A DNA stretch of 38,636 bases from Candidatus Woesearchaeota archaeon. Its GTDB lineage: Archaea > Nanobdellota > Nanobdellia > Woesearchaeales > UBA12501. Within the stretch, counting starts at the first letter, position 1. Every line of letters starts with the position of its first letter. Under the pieces are notes generated by a model that saw nothing but the letters and a program-made list of their open reading frames with translations, had not been told where the DNA came from and did no database searches. The stretch lies in NCBI GenBank assembly GCA_014729495.1, contig WJJV01000006.1, forward strand, positions 1-38,636, read 5' to 3'. Positions 28,601 to 35,897 of the stretch are shown piece after piece. The translations under genes and the position numbers were made by a program.

Positions 28601-30382
28601 GATATAGTTCCTTGGAGAGTATCTTGTGGTGAACAGGGCATAAGCATTCTCTTCAGGAATCCATATTATCTGTGGCTTAGGATTTCTTGTTGAATCTATT
28701 GTATCAAGCACTATAAGATCCTCAGAATCAAATACTGCTGGAGCTGAGTTTCCATCACCATCCATATCTATGGGGTTTCCTGCTGCATCTATGGCAGTGT
28801 ATAGGATCTCATTATTGTATCTTGTCCTCCTGTCTCTCCAGACAAGAGCATACTCTCCCTCTGCAGTCCCATCTCCATCCCTGTCAATGTCAGGATTCCA
28901 GACAAGGTCAGGGTATTCAGATTCATAATCATTATATGTTATCCTTGCATCAGAACTTCCGCATGAACCAAATCCGAAATGGAGGTCCTCCGCATTAGTG
29001 AGATCGCTGTTCTCAGGATGCGACTCAACGCAAACAATCCCAGGATCTGCAGCAGGATCATCTTTAGCTGTTGCTTCTGTACCCCAATCATAAGGGAAAT
29101 ATCCTGAAGAATCATCACCACCTATCTTATTGCATTCCTGCCAGTCGCATTCAGCAATATCTCTTCCATCCACAAGCCCGTCGCAGTCATTATCATAACC
29201 ATCAAAGCAGTCCTCAGGGATTGAGGAACAATACTTGCATCCTATATCAGCAGAGCAGTCCTCATCATCGCAGTCAACAAATCCGTCGCAGTCATCATCA
29301 ATATAGTTTCCGCATACCTCAGCACTGCACAAGCCTGACTCCAGGATAACGCACTGATGATTGCTGACAACCTCAACATCATAAGCCATTATCCCCGGGA
29401 TCTCTTTGAGAGTGTCTGCTCCGCACTCAACCATTCCGCTGGAATGTATGAGGCACCTGTAATCACTTATCAATACAGGCGACACATCAATAGCATCAGT
29501 AACACCTGTATCTTCAGGTGTCCTGTCCCAGCAGGAAACTGTTCCATCAGACAGCACAGCGCATTTTGGTGAGACTTCTAATGCATCTGTGATGCCTTCT
29601 ACATAAGCAGGAGACTCCCATATGGTCACATAGTTCTTTCCCCAGCACTTCACAGCACCATAAGCTAGCTTAGCGCATGTGAAAAATCCTGAGGATGACA
29701 CTTCAACAGCATGCTCAACATCAATAACAGGCTCTGCTTTTGGGTGAGGATCCCAGTCCTGGACTCCCTGGCCAAGATTATAATCCCTGTTCCTTCCCCA
29801 GCAGGCAACAGTATAGTCTGGAAGCAATGCGCAGCTGTGGTCATTGCCTACAGCAATATCAATAGCTGATATAGGATTGTCAGACTGGTCAATAACCTGC
29901 ACAGGAGAATTCCTGTTCTCTCCAGATGTTCCATCACCAAGCTGGCCGAATGCATTGTATCCCCAGCAGTACACAGGGCTTCCGTCAGACATATCGCCGT
30001 CATCAACAAGAGCACAGGTATGGTAATGGCCTGCCTCAACCTGAAGAACACCTGATAATGCACTTACCTGCAATGGATCAGCATTCGTGAATGAAGAGTA
30101 ACCAACACCCAGCTGTCCGAGATTGCCTCTTCCCCAGCACCATAATGTCTTGTCATCCTTTATTGCGCAGGTGTGGTCTGTGCCAACTGCAATATCAACA
30201 GCATCAGCAATTCCAGAGACCTCAACAGGAGCATCGCTGGCATCAGTGCTGCCATCTCCCAGCTGGCCATAATCATTGCTTCCCCAGCAGGCCATGTTGC
30301 TCTGCGCACTGGCCAGACCCATACAAAGCACAGCCATGACTACAATAACCATCCACATTCCGGGTCTCTTTGCTTTGTTCAT
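25697..30382 (-). CDS. giant secreted Cys-rich surface protein (RCC1, MopE-like, beta-helix, carboxypeptidase-regulatory domains)
   Basis: A 1561-residue exported protein. A signal peptide (RPGMWMVIVVMAVLCMGLASA) is followed by about seven RCC1-type propeller repeats (CWGSNDYGQLGDGS, CWGRGNLGQLGVG; to about residue 345). MopE-type Ca/Cys motifs come next (DNDCDGLVDGRD and similar), then a second propeller-like region (about 460-690) and more DCDG motifs. A thrombospondin type 3-like stretch (DWDEDGVCDSFDNC, about 1090) precedes a NosD-like right-handed beta helix (about 1150-1240). An Ig-like domain and a carboxypeptidase-regulatory-like domain (about 1365-1430) follow. No C-terminal anchor is seen, so attachment may be through the adjacent pilin-like proteins. 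The ATG at 30382 starts 11 bp after the HEPN gene stop. Confidence 0.85.
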   Translation of the reverse strand: MNKAKRPGMWMVIVVMAVLCMGLASAQSNMACWGSNDYGQLGDGSTDASDAPVEVSGIADAVDIAVGTDHTCAIKDDKTLWCWGRGNLGQLGVGYSSFTNADPLQVSALSGVLQVEAGHYHTCALVDDGDMSDGSPVYCWGYNAFGQLGDGTSGENRNSPVQVIDQSDNPISAIDIAVGNDHSCALLPDYTVACWGRNRDYNLGQGVQDWDPHPKAEPVIDVEHAVEVSSSGFFTCAKLAYGAVKCWGKNYVTIWESPAYVEGITDALEVSPKCAVLSDGTVSCWDRTPEDTGVTDAIDVSPVLISDYRCLIHSSGMVECGADTLKEIPGIMAYDVEVVSNHQCVILESGLCSAEVCGNYIDDDCDGFVDCDDEDCSADIGCKYCSSIPEDCFDGYDNDCDGLVDGRDIAECDWQECNKIGGDDSSGYFPYDWGTEATAKDDPAADPGIVCVESHPENSDLTNAEDLHFGFGSCGSSDARITYNDYESEYPDLVWNPDIDRDGDGTAEGEYALVWRDRRTRYNNEILYTAIDAAGNPIDMDGDGNSAPAVFDSEDLIVLDTIDSTRNPKPQIIWIPEENAYALFTTRYSPRNYIRVMYALFDMDGNLIPMSGENVVDDYFVDFTSDTAYGLQELQGVEWNGEYFGVVYSTYNYGGNLYFERIDIDGNRLGEKVSIVEGLNYGPYLGSITWADPVYEILWASSDTSFLNSTVACQCTDLDGDGYGDSADAFLRGGCIFPDAQDCDDDKTDDPAGCPSTVDQCSYDTSGCAICINPGMPDICNGIDDDCDPSTLDGEGETPLNETFCTGSKALCSDTIFNSTITWRYGYYDTLTAIPDDEYVSLGGDEYLILNESCLNHDSEGNPIDDDCDGIPNCDDPDCAEYPFCVCEPEAEICDGLDNDCDGLADNGCDDDNDDYCDGTMTYTGSQLCPLGGNDCNDDDPGVYPGAVEIVDGKDNDCDGLVDCDDPGMFGLSMFETNCYDGIDNDCNGQIDCLDPACTAACESCASHGGIECSSDEVCKGGNWTLIAGTDDTFCCLAPGECVRGISDSTDDFRICHDDTGECQCIDWDEDGVCDSFDNCVPTEPCADVTDPAAQADCYANYSNPDQLDTDANGVGDVCEPCLDLETALDENNNYYANDDVVLCPYFYIIADDDNDGVIITNNTGITIDGQGARLASASADSGTGILVRNESIVLRNISVSDYDTGIRVEKPGNTITAALLENYNDLNLASGATGNEIYLNHFYRSGIIDSAGGNMYCVGGEGNFYSEGIPYSRVGDADCGLAVFNTPLDGTVVARGTNLELTWSAQSSVNPIEYDLELYKDGILAQVIAPGVQGTEFTWGVPEVSTGTYEVMLRPRDTARGYYGIPNSTTIIIGQTAIAEGTVSCGENPLPGATVTAGGLSTTTDNSGEYSLEIPSGSGSVRASYAGSSTRELTYSDVSQGETITLDFDDVCPINLDCTADCTLLDGDICIADCWGFEDDAGNTCDLYPACAGVKQGLLLRDTSNPLIKHRCCEGEQIEIDEDKTRFELNESVEAEDVIRTTRIVYIDGRPVKMIVTAWS
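30352..30372. repeat. 21-bp direct repeat, left flank of the HEPN/MNT cassette
   Basis: These bases lie inside the 5' coding end of the giant surface gene and encode the KRPGMW leader. They are identical to 31444-31464 beyond the toxin-antitoxin genes. Confidence 0.85.
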
Positions 30383-30393
30383 TCTATCTATTA

Positions 30394-30810
30394 TCAAGTA
30401 TTGATCTCTCTGGGAAGAACGCTCTTGACAAACTCAAGAGCTGACTTTGTCTTCTCTTCAGAAACCTCTTCTGCTCCATATACAGCTAAATTTCTCAGTT
30501 TCCTCAGTTCATCAAAATTATCCAGCATCCCAGAATCCATTTCAGAATAATTCTCTTTCAGATAAGCTATCAGGACTTCATGCGAGTAAGGCTTGTACCC
30601 ATCTGCGCAAAGAACTGCCTGCGCTGCTTCCCTCAGGCTTTCATAGACATCCTCAAATATGAATCCCGAATTATCATCTGAGAGGGTCTGTGATTCAATA
30701 TATTTCAGCCTATCCTCTGCCTTTTTCATAAGCGAAGCTGCCATCTCATTGTCTGGCTGCTGTTTCACTGCTTTTTTCTCTTTCATGTAAAACTCAAAGC
30801 TTCTTATCAT
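30394..30810 (-). CDS. HEPN-domain protein, toxin of a HEPN/MNT pair
   Basis: A 138-residue all-helical protein. The C-terminal half holds the HEPN signature region LRKLRNLAVYG (Arg-Asn followed by Tyr where many relatives have His). The N-terminal half has EDRLKYIESQ and VYESLREAAQAVL, typical of the four-helix bundle. HEPN proteins paired with MNT nucleotidyltransferases are RNase toxins neutralised by AMP addition or by binding. The Tyr variant may alter or remove RNase activity. The start overlaps the MNT gene stop by four bases (ATGA). It ends 11 bases before the giant surface gene, which therefore may depend on this promoter. Confidence 0.82.
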   Translation of the reverse strand: MIRSFEFYMKEKKAVKQQPDNEMAASLMKKAEDRLKYIESQTLSDDNSGFIFEDVYESLREAAQAVLCADGYKPYSHEVLIAYLKENYSEMDSGMLDNFDELRKLRNLAVYGAEEVSEEKTKSALEFVKSVLPREINT

Positions 30811-31334
30811 TTTATCAGTCTCAAAAAACCATGGAGCGTGATTCCATTCGCAAGATTGTTCCTGAACTCCTTGCTGGCTTTGTCAAGCTTTATCTTATGG
30901 ATGTTTATCCTCCTTTTCAGGCTTTTCTCGTATTTTGCTGTGTTGATGTCTTTTTTCTTGTCTGTTATGACTGCAATGTCAATGTCTGATCTGCCTGTGT
31001 CCTCTCCTCTTGCATAGCTGCCGAAAAGCACTACTGCTTCTGGCAGGTACTTCTCTGCAATCTCCCTGATCACTCCGCAGCTTGATATGCTGTAGATGTT
31101 TGATGCTCTTTTCAGGGCAACAAACTCTTTGTTGTCAGTATTTGCCAGGTAGTTGTCTGTCACCCTGGTCTTTTCCTTTGAAACAAGGTCCTGTTTCACA
31201 AGCTTCCTCAGGATCTTCAGGACTCCTGCAGGCGACAGGCCTGTGAGCCTTGCTATCTCCCTCAGGTGGAAGCTTGTGTCTGGATTCTGCAGGAACATAT
31301 CCATGACCCTGTCTGTGTTTGTTTTTGTGAACAT
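30807..31334 (-). CDS. MNT nucleotidyltransferase antitoxin with N-terminal winged helix
   Basis: A 175-residue protein. Residues 1-60 are a winged helix-turn-helix (FHLREIARLTGLSPAGVLKI), and about 90-175 form a minimal nucleotidyltransferase domain. The complete metal motif GSYARGEDTGRSDID has Gly-Ser, ten residues, then Asp-x-Asp. In characterised pairs the MNT protein adds AMP to the HEPN toxin. The fused DNA-binding domain suggests it also represses its own promoter. A palindrome with 10-base arms covers the start region (31333-31356). Confidence 0.88.
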   Translation of the reverse strand: MFTKTNTDRVMDMFLQNPDTSFHLREIARLTGLSPAGVLKILRKLVKQDLVSKEKTRVTDNYLANTDNKEFVALKRASNIYSISSCGVIREIAEKYLPEAVVLFGSYARGEDTGRSDIDIAVITDKKKDINTAKYEKSLKRRINIHKIKLDKASKEFRNNLANGITLHGFLRLIK

Positions 31335-31356
31335 ATGTTAACTCCAGTTAACATAT
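31333..31356. promoter_or_regulatory. palindromic operator of the HEPN/MNT operon
   Basis: Two ten-base arms (ATATGTTAAC and GTTAACATAT) surround TCCA. The palindrome overlaps the MNT start codon and reaches the TATA-like TTTAAATATATATG at about 31353-31366. It is well placed for autorepression by the MNT winged helix. Confidence 0.65.
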
Positions 31357-31387
31357 ATATTTAAATGTTGTGTTTTTTCTTTATTGT

Positions 31388-31474
31388 TTACTTTAATGAA
31401 CATTTGTTTACTTTTGTTGACACCACTCTGGCTGCCAAAACAGTCCACATTCCGGGTCTCTTTGGATTTGCCAT
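31388..31474 (-). pseudogene. leftover leader of a giant-type surface protein
   Basis: A 28-codon frame starts MANPKRPGMWTVLAA and then loses similarity before a stop at 31388-31390. The first part matches the leader of the giant surface protein at 30382 (NKAKRPGMWMVIVV). This is a truncated 5' end of a paralogue or of the same gene, cut off where the HEPN/MNT cassette begins. It contains the right-hand copy of the 21-bp direct repeat (31444-31464). Confidence 0.65.
31444..31464. repeat. 21-bp direct repeat, right flank of the HEPN/MNT cassette
   Basis: Identical to 30352-30372 and 1092 bp away; the two copies enclose the HEPN and MNT genes and their operator. Confidence 0.85.
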
Positions 31475-31500
31475 TTTGTTCTTGTTTTTAGGTTATTTGT

Positions 31501-32304
31501 TTATCTGCAGCAGGTTATAAATATTCCTTCTCTGCACCGGTTACCCATTCCTCCTCCAGCATGGCATTTCAGATTAATTTGTCCCGGCCATCTGTCTTGC
31601 ACACCTATATACATATATTCTCCTTCACTGTGCCAGGTATCTCTAAAAAATGCATAGTCCACATCAAGCAATACAGGATGTGTGGATGGACACTGCAAAT
31701 TTATAGTATCACCATTTGAATTAAATTCATAACCTCCTGAAGTCAGATCATTCTCAACACTTTTGCTTCCACTATTTGCAGGTTTTCCATAAAACAGAAC
31801 ATCACATCTGCCTGGCATGAAGTTTCCTGAGACAGCAAAATCTCCATTAACTCTGGTATTACCACCTAAAACAAGATCTGAAGTTGAATCTGAATTGGAG
31901 ATAGCACCAGATACATGCAGTCGGTCATCTATAGTCACTATATCCCCATCAGGATTTAATACTGAACCACTAACCTCAATATTTCCACCTACAGCAGCAT
32001 CATTAGTGATATCCAGGCCATTAGTGCCTTCAACTCTTGTGTAACCTGTGACAACAAGCTGGTCATCTACTATAACATTGCCTGCTGGGTCTGCATTGGC
32101 TACTGTTCCTGTCAGCTTGAGGTCATCATCCACTGTCACTCCAGTGCCTGACTTGCCTGTTATCAGGTCAGTGAACAGTGTCCCATGCGATGGCTGGTCT
32201 GCACTGTATGTCTGCGCAATCACAAAACCAGCTGCTCCGATCATCACAATCACTGCAATCGTCAACCATAAGTGTTTTTTTAAAATGTTTATTTCGATTT
32301 TCAT
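31501..32304 (-). CDS. secreted protein with repetitive beta-rich stalk
   Basis: A 267-residue exported protein. An N-terminal signal or anchor (HLWLTIAVIVMIGAAGFVIA) is followed by about 120 residues of repeated hydrophobic-Gly-Asp strands (VTVDDDLKLTGTV, VIVDDQLVVTGYT, VTIDDRLHVSGAI). This resembles a beta-helical or trimeric tail-fibre-like stalk with a period of about 18-25 residues. The C-terminal 90 residues are Cys-containing (five Cys, ending ITCCR) and would be the tip domain. The leader is similar to that of the neighbour at 32318. Presumed cell-surface adhesin component; the function is not established. Confidence 0.72.
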   Translation of the reverse strand: MKIEINILKKHLWLTIAVIVMIGAAGFVIAQTYSADQPSHGTLFTDLITGKSGTGVTVDDDLKLTGTVANADPAGNVIVDDQLVVTGYTRVEGTNGLDITNDAAVGGNIEVSGSVLNPDGDIVTIDDRLHVSGAISNSDSTSDLVLGGNTRVNGDFAVSGNFMPGRCDVLFYGKPANSGSKSVENDLTSGGYEFNSNGDTINLQCPSTHPVLLDVDYAFFRDTWHSEGEYMYIGVQDRWPGQINLKCHAGGGMGNRCREGIFITCCR

Positions 32305-32317
32305 TTTTTATCACCTT

Positions 32318-32761
32318 TTATTGCATGCCTACTGCAATCCAATATATTTCTATAGGGTTGCTTTCACCTGGCTGCTGGATTATTGTGAAGCCAGTATTAG
32401 TGACATCTGTCAGATAGAAACCATAATAGATTCCGTCATATTCACTATTAGTCTCAAAATCAGTGAATGCATCTTGAACCATCCAATCTAAGGGATCTCC
32501 TTCTAATGTTGGCTTTTTCCAGTATATCTTTATCAGAGGCTTGTCTGAGTAGGTATTCTGGAAAGTAACTGCAGTAGCTGAGTCAGCCCCCCCTGTGGTC
32601 ACAGTGCCGGACTCAATAGGGATATCACTGATCTCACTCCAGGGATGCCCCTGTGTGTTTCCTACTGCCTGAGCATAGGCAAATACTCCTATCATAATCA
32701 CTGCAATAGTAATCATCAAAGCCCAAAAATGCTTTTTTTCAATATTTATTTTAAATTCCAT
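32318..32761 (-). CDS. small secreted protein, H-type-lectin-like
   Basis: A 147-residue exported protein. The leader (KHFWALMITIAVIMIGVFAYAQA) resembles that of the next gene. The mature part has ATAVTFQNTYSDKPLIKIYW and a C-terminal TNTGFTIIQQP...IEIYWIAVG. Those strand motifs recall the H-type lectin (discoidin/Helix pomatia agglutinin) fold, which binds N-acetylgalactosamine-type sugars. The lectin call is an inference from two strands. It starts nine bases after the giant gene upstream and ends 13 before the next start, so it is in the operon. Confidence 0.7.
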   Translation of the reverse strand: MEFKINIEKKHFWALMITIAVIMIGVFAYAQAVGNTQGHPWSEISDIPIESGTVTTGGADSATAVTFQNTYSDKPLIKIYWKKPTLEGDPLDWMVQDAFTDFETNSEYDGIYYGFYLTDVTNTGFTIIQQPGESNPIEIYWIAVGMQ

Positions 32762-32770
32762 TTTCTCACC

Positions 32771-35700
32771 TCAACTGCTGTACTCACAGCATATTGTCTT
32801 TGTATAAGGGCTTGCTGTGTCTCCTGCACAGCCAGCCACATGCGAATCATCATTCTTGTATACTGTTGCCACGCATGTTCCTGTATCACATGTCCCGCTG
32901 CCAGCATATTCATGGCATGTTATTGCACCTGTGTCAGCTGCCATGCAGATGTCACTGTCATAATATCCTTGTGTAAGGCTCACATGGCTGTTGTCTGTTC
33001 CATACTTTGACAGCACAAATTCATCTTCTGCTCCTGAGCAGTCAGTTGCAGTAAGACCAGCCTCAGCCAGATTGCAGCAGACATTGTTATCATAATATCC
33101 TGCAGTGCCTATATGAGAGTCATACAAGCCATACATCGTGAACAATGTTGCCTCAGTGCATGCTTCCTGACCTATTGAGCAGACCAATCCTGTCTCAATG
33201 ACACAGTCTGCAGTGCATCCGTCTCCATTCAGCTTGTTCCCGTCATCGCACTCCTCTCCTGAGTCAACAACACCATCTCCGCAGGAAGGCAGTGTGCAGT
33301 CAGTCCTGCACTCATCAGGAGCAGTGTCGCTGTTTGCAGTCCCATTATCACACTCTTCTATGAACTCGACATCTCCGTTACCGCAGACAGGCATTCCCAC
33401 TGCGCAGCATATCTTAGTGTTATAATCATCGCAGTCTCCGATGTGGGCATCTGACTCTGAGGTCACTGAAGCTACGCAGGAGTATCCCTCGTCACAGTCT
33501 CCAGTATTGTAATCGCATATCACAGAGCCTCTGCTTGTCTCCTGGATTGACATGCATGCAGGATTCGTGAATCCTCCTTCAGCAGGCACTTCTACATGAG
33601 CATCATCCTCTGAAGATAGCTCAAGGAAAGCATCTCCATTATCGCATGTTGTGTCCAGAGTAGCTCCTTCTACCTTGCAGCATATCCTGTTTGCGAAATC
33701 TCCAGTATTAGGCAGTGCTGCATGAGCATCAGTCATTGATGACTTCTTCAGCACTTCAATGAATCCAAATTCATCAGGGCATGTTGCCTGCATATGCACG
33801 CATTCAAATCCCCACACTCCTTCAAGAGTGCATTTTCCTGAGCAGCCGTCAAAATATTCAGTGTTGCCGTCATCGCACTGCTCTCCGCCTTCAACCTTTC
33901 CGTTTCCGCATATCTCTTTCTCCTCTGCAAAAAGCATCATCTGGTAGAATATGCCATTAGGAAGAAGCGATGTGTTCCAGAAGTAATCATGATATTGTAT
34001 CTTGATGTCTGTTATGCTTAGCACTCCTGACTGAGCCCTGATCTCAACAGGAATCTGGCATATCTCATCTATGTCAGCATCGCATGAATCATTGATATAA
34101 TCATTGAGCAGTCCAGAAAAGTCAGCCATAGACTGCCTTCCATTGAATTCTCCTGCAGCTCCCCACTCATAGTATCCATCCATCCCTATATCTATTCCAG
34201 GATTAACAGCTCTGCTTCCTGAAACATCAAAAGTAGCCAGATATACTTTAGATGCCTTTGGCACATAAAGATACTGGATCGGCGCATTGCAGTAAGCGCT
34301 GCCTTCACAGTCAGGATCCTCACAATCCCTCAGCCCGTCACAGTCATTGTCAAGGCCGTCATTGCATGATTCTTCTGCAGGCTCGTAGGCTAGAATTGAA
34401 GAGATATCATCCTGCCATCCTGCTGTACCCACACAGGTCTGCAGGCTTCCAGCACATACACCTTTCTGGAGACTATTAAGAGGCGGTTCTTCTCCTGAGC
34501 CATCTGCTGTTGAAGGGTCGCAGTCATCATCTATGCCATTGCATATTTCAGAAGCTCCTGGATGTACTGATGCATCTGAATCATCGCAGTCCTCTTCCTG
34601 ATATAAACAGCTGACTCTCTCCTCTTCTGTTCCTGTCCCATAACCATCCCCATCTATATCCTCACATGTAAGACACCCTAATTTAGTGAAATAAACACCA
34701 GGAACTGAGTCTTCATTAGCCCATACAAAAATATACTCAGAACCTGTCCAGACAAAGGATGATCTAAAAAATACAGGCGAATCACTTCTTCCGTTCCCTA
34801 TATATAATTCGCTCTCAATGGGCTGTTCATTCTCATCAGCTCTGCTGAAATATATATCTGTTTCATCACCAGAAGGGATAGATCTTGATATATAATATTC
34901 AACTCCATTCCACTTAACTTTACCAATATTAAAGCCAAGGATTTCATCGCTAAGTATGTTTCCGTCCATATCAAGCTTGATAAGGTGAGGATTACCATCA
35001 ATAACACCATTACCAAATACATAAATACTTGAGTCTCTGATTATATTACTAAGTCCTGAAAGCCTATAATCTATAGCCTGTTTTTTAAGCTCTATTGTGC
35101 CGCTCTGGCTGATTCTTGCAAAATAGATAGTGAAATAAGGGCTGTCTTCATTCCATATAACAACATATTTTGACCCTGTCCAGATTACGCTTGACCCAGC
35201 TGAGTATTCTGGAGTGTCTGACACAAGAATCCTTGACCCAATAAGATTTCCCTGGGCATCAGCTCTCTGAAGATACACTTCAAAGTTATCAGGTGTCGCC
35301 TCTTCTATATAAGTGAAAGCATACTCTTGGCTATCAGGATTCCATATGACAGATTCCAGATAAGCTGATTTTGTGTTTGATGTAATCTGCTTTGCATCAA
35401 CAATCTTATTGCCCTGAGCATCCACTGCAGCAAAAGCCACCTGATCAGGATAACCACCACTGCCGCAAATATTAGTAGGATGATAATTCTGTTCTCTCCA
35501 GAACACACCATAGCTTGATCCTGTCCATCGAATAAAGGAACTGCTGAAGGAGCACTCTACATCATCTATCTTTGTCGCAGAAAGCAGGTTAGCATTCTCA
35601 TCAAATCTTCCAAGATATATTCTTGCACCAAGAAACTCCTCCTGAGTATAGTTCAAATAGGATATTCCCAACTCCAAGTCATCAGGATTCCATACAGCAT

Positions 35701-35875
35701 AAGGAAGAAATTTCTCAAACGAATAAGATGTATCTACAATATTAACAGTAGGAATCACTTTAGAGACATGACCCTCAGAACAGTAATCCTCCTGGGCATT
35801 AGAGATGGCACTGCTCAAGAGCACAATCATAACTGCCAAAACCATCCACAATCCGATTGTTCTTGATTTTTTCAT
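32771..35875 (-). CDS. giant secreted Cys-rich protein (propeller plus DUF4215-type repeats)
   Basis: A 1034-residue exported protein. Signal peptide: RTIGLWMVLAVMIVLLSSAISNA. Residues about 40-400 form a propeller-like series of Trp-Thr-Gly-Ser-x-Tyr strands (RWTGSSYGVFW, IWTGSKYVVIW, VWTGSEYIFVW). MopE-type DCDG motifs follow (about 405-530), then Myxococcus-type Cys-rich repeats (CGNGKVEGGEQCDDGN, CGDGVVDSGEECDDGN), alternating with Cys modules containing S-x-A/S-H (DAHAALP, DAHVEVP, DSHVSLT) up to the C-terminus. Most are Asp-rich and disulfide-rich, suggesting calcium-stabilised adhesion. It shares a leader pattern (K-x-x-G-x-W-M-V) with the giant at 25697. Confidence 0.83.
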   Translation of the reverse strand: MKKSRTIGLWMVLAVMIVLLSSAISNAQEDYCSEGHVSKVIPTVNIVDTSYSFEKFLPYAVWNPDDLELGISYLNYTQEEFLGARIYLGRFDENANLLSATKIDDVECSFSSSFIRWTGSSYGVFWREQNYHPTNICGSGGYPDQVAFAAVDAQGNKIVDAKQITSNTKSAYLESVIWNPDSQEYAFTYIEEATPDNFEVYLQRADAQGNLIGSRILVSDTPEYSAGSSVIWTGSKYVVIWNEDSPYFTIYFARISQSGTIELKKQAIDYRLSGLSNIIRDSSIYVFGNGVIDGNPHLIKLDMDGNILSDEILGFNIGKVKWNGVEYYISRSIPSGDETDIYFSRADENEQPIESELYIGNGRSDSPVFFRSSFVWTGSEYIFVWANEDSVPGVYFTKLGCLTCEDIDGDGYGTGTEEERVSCLYQEEDCDDSDASVHPGASEICNGIDDDCDPSTADGSGEEPPLNSLQKGVCAGSLQTCVGTAGWQDDISSILAYEPAEESCNDGLDNDCDGLRDCEDPDCEGSAYCNAPIQYLYVPKASKVYLATFDVSGSRAVNPGIDIGMDGYYEWGAAGEFNGRQSMADFSGLLNDYINDSCDADIDEICQIPVEIRAQSGVLSITDIKIQYHDYFWNTSLLPNGIFYQMMLFAEEKEICGNGKVEGGEQCDDGNTEYFDGCSGKCTLEGVWGFECVHMQATCPDEFGFIEVLKKSSMTDAHAALPNTGDFANRICCKVEGATLDTTCDNGDAFLELSSEDDAHVEVPAEGGFTNPACMSIQETSRGSVICDYNTGDCDEGYSCVASVTSESDAHIGDCDDYNTKICCAVGMPVCGNGDVEFIEECDNGTANSDTAPDECRTDCTLPSCGDGVVDSGEECDDGNKLNGDGCTADCVIETGLVCSIGQEACTEATLFTMYGLYDSHIGTAGYYDNNVCCNLAEAGLTATDCSGAEDEFVLSKYGTDNSHVSLTQGYYDSDICMAADTGAITCHEYAGSGTCDTGTCVATVYKNDDSHVAGCAGDTASPYTKTICCEYSS

Positions 35876-35897
35876 TGTCTCTTTTTTTCTTTGTTTC

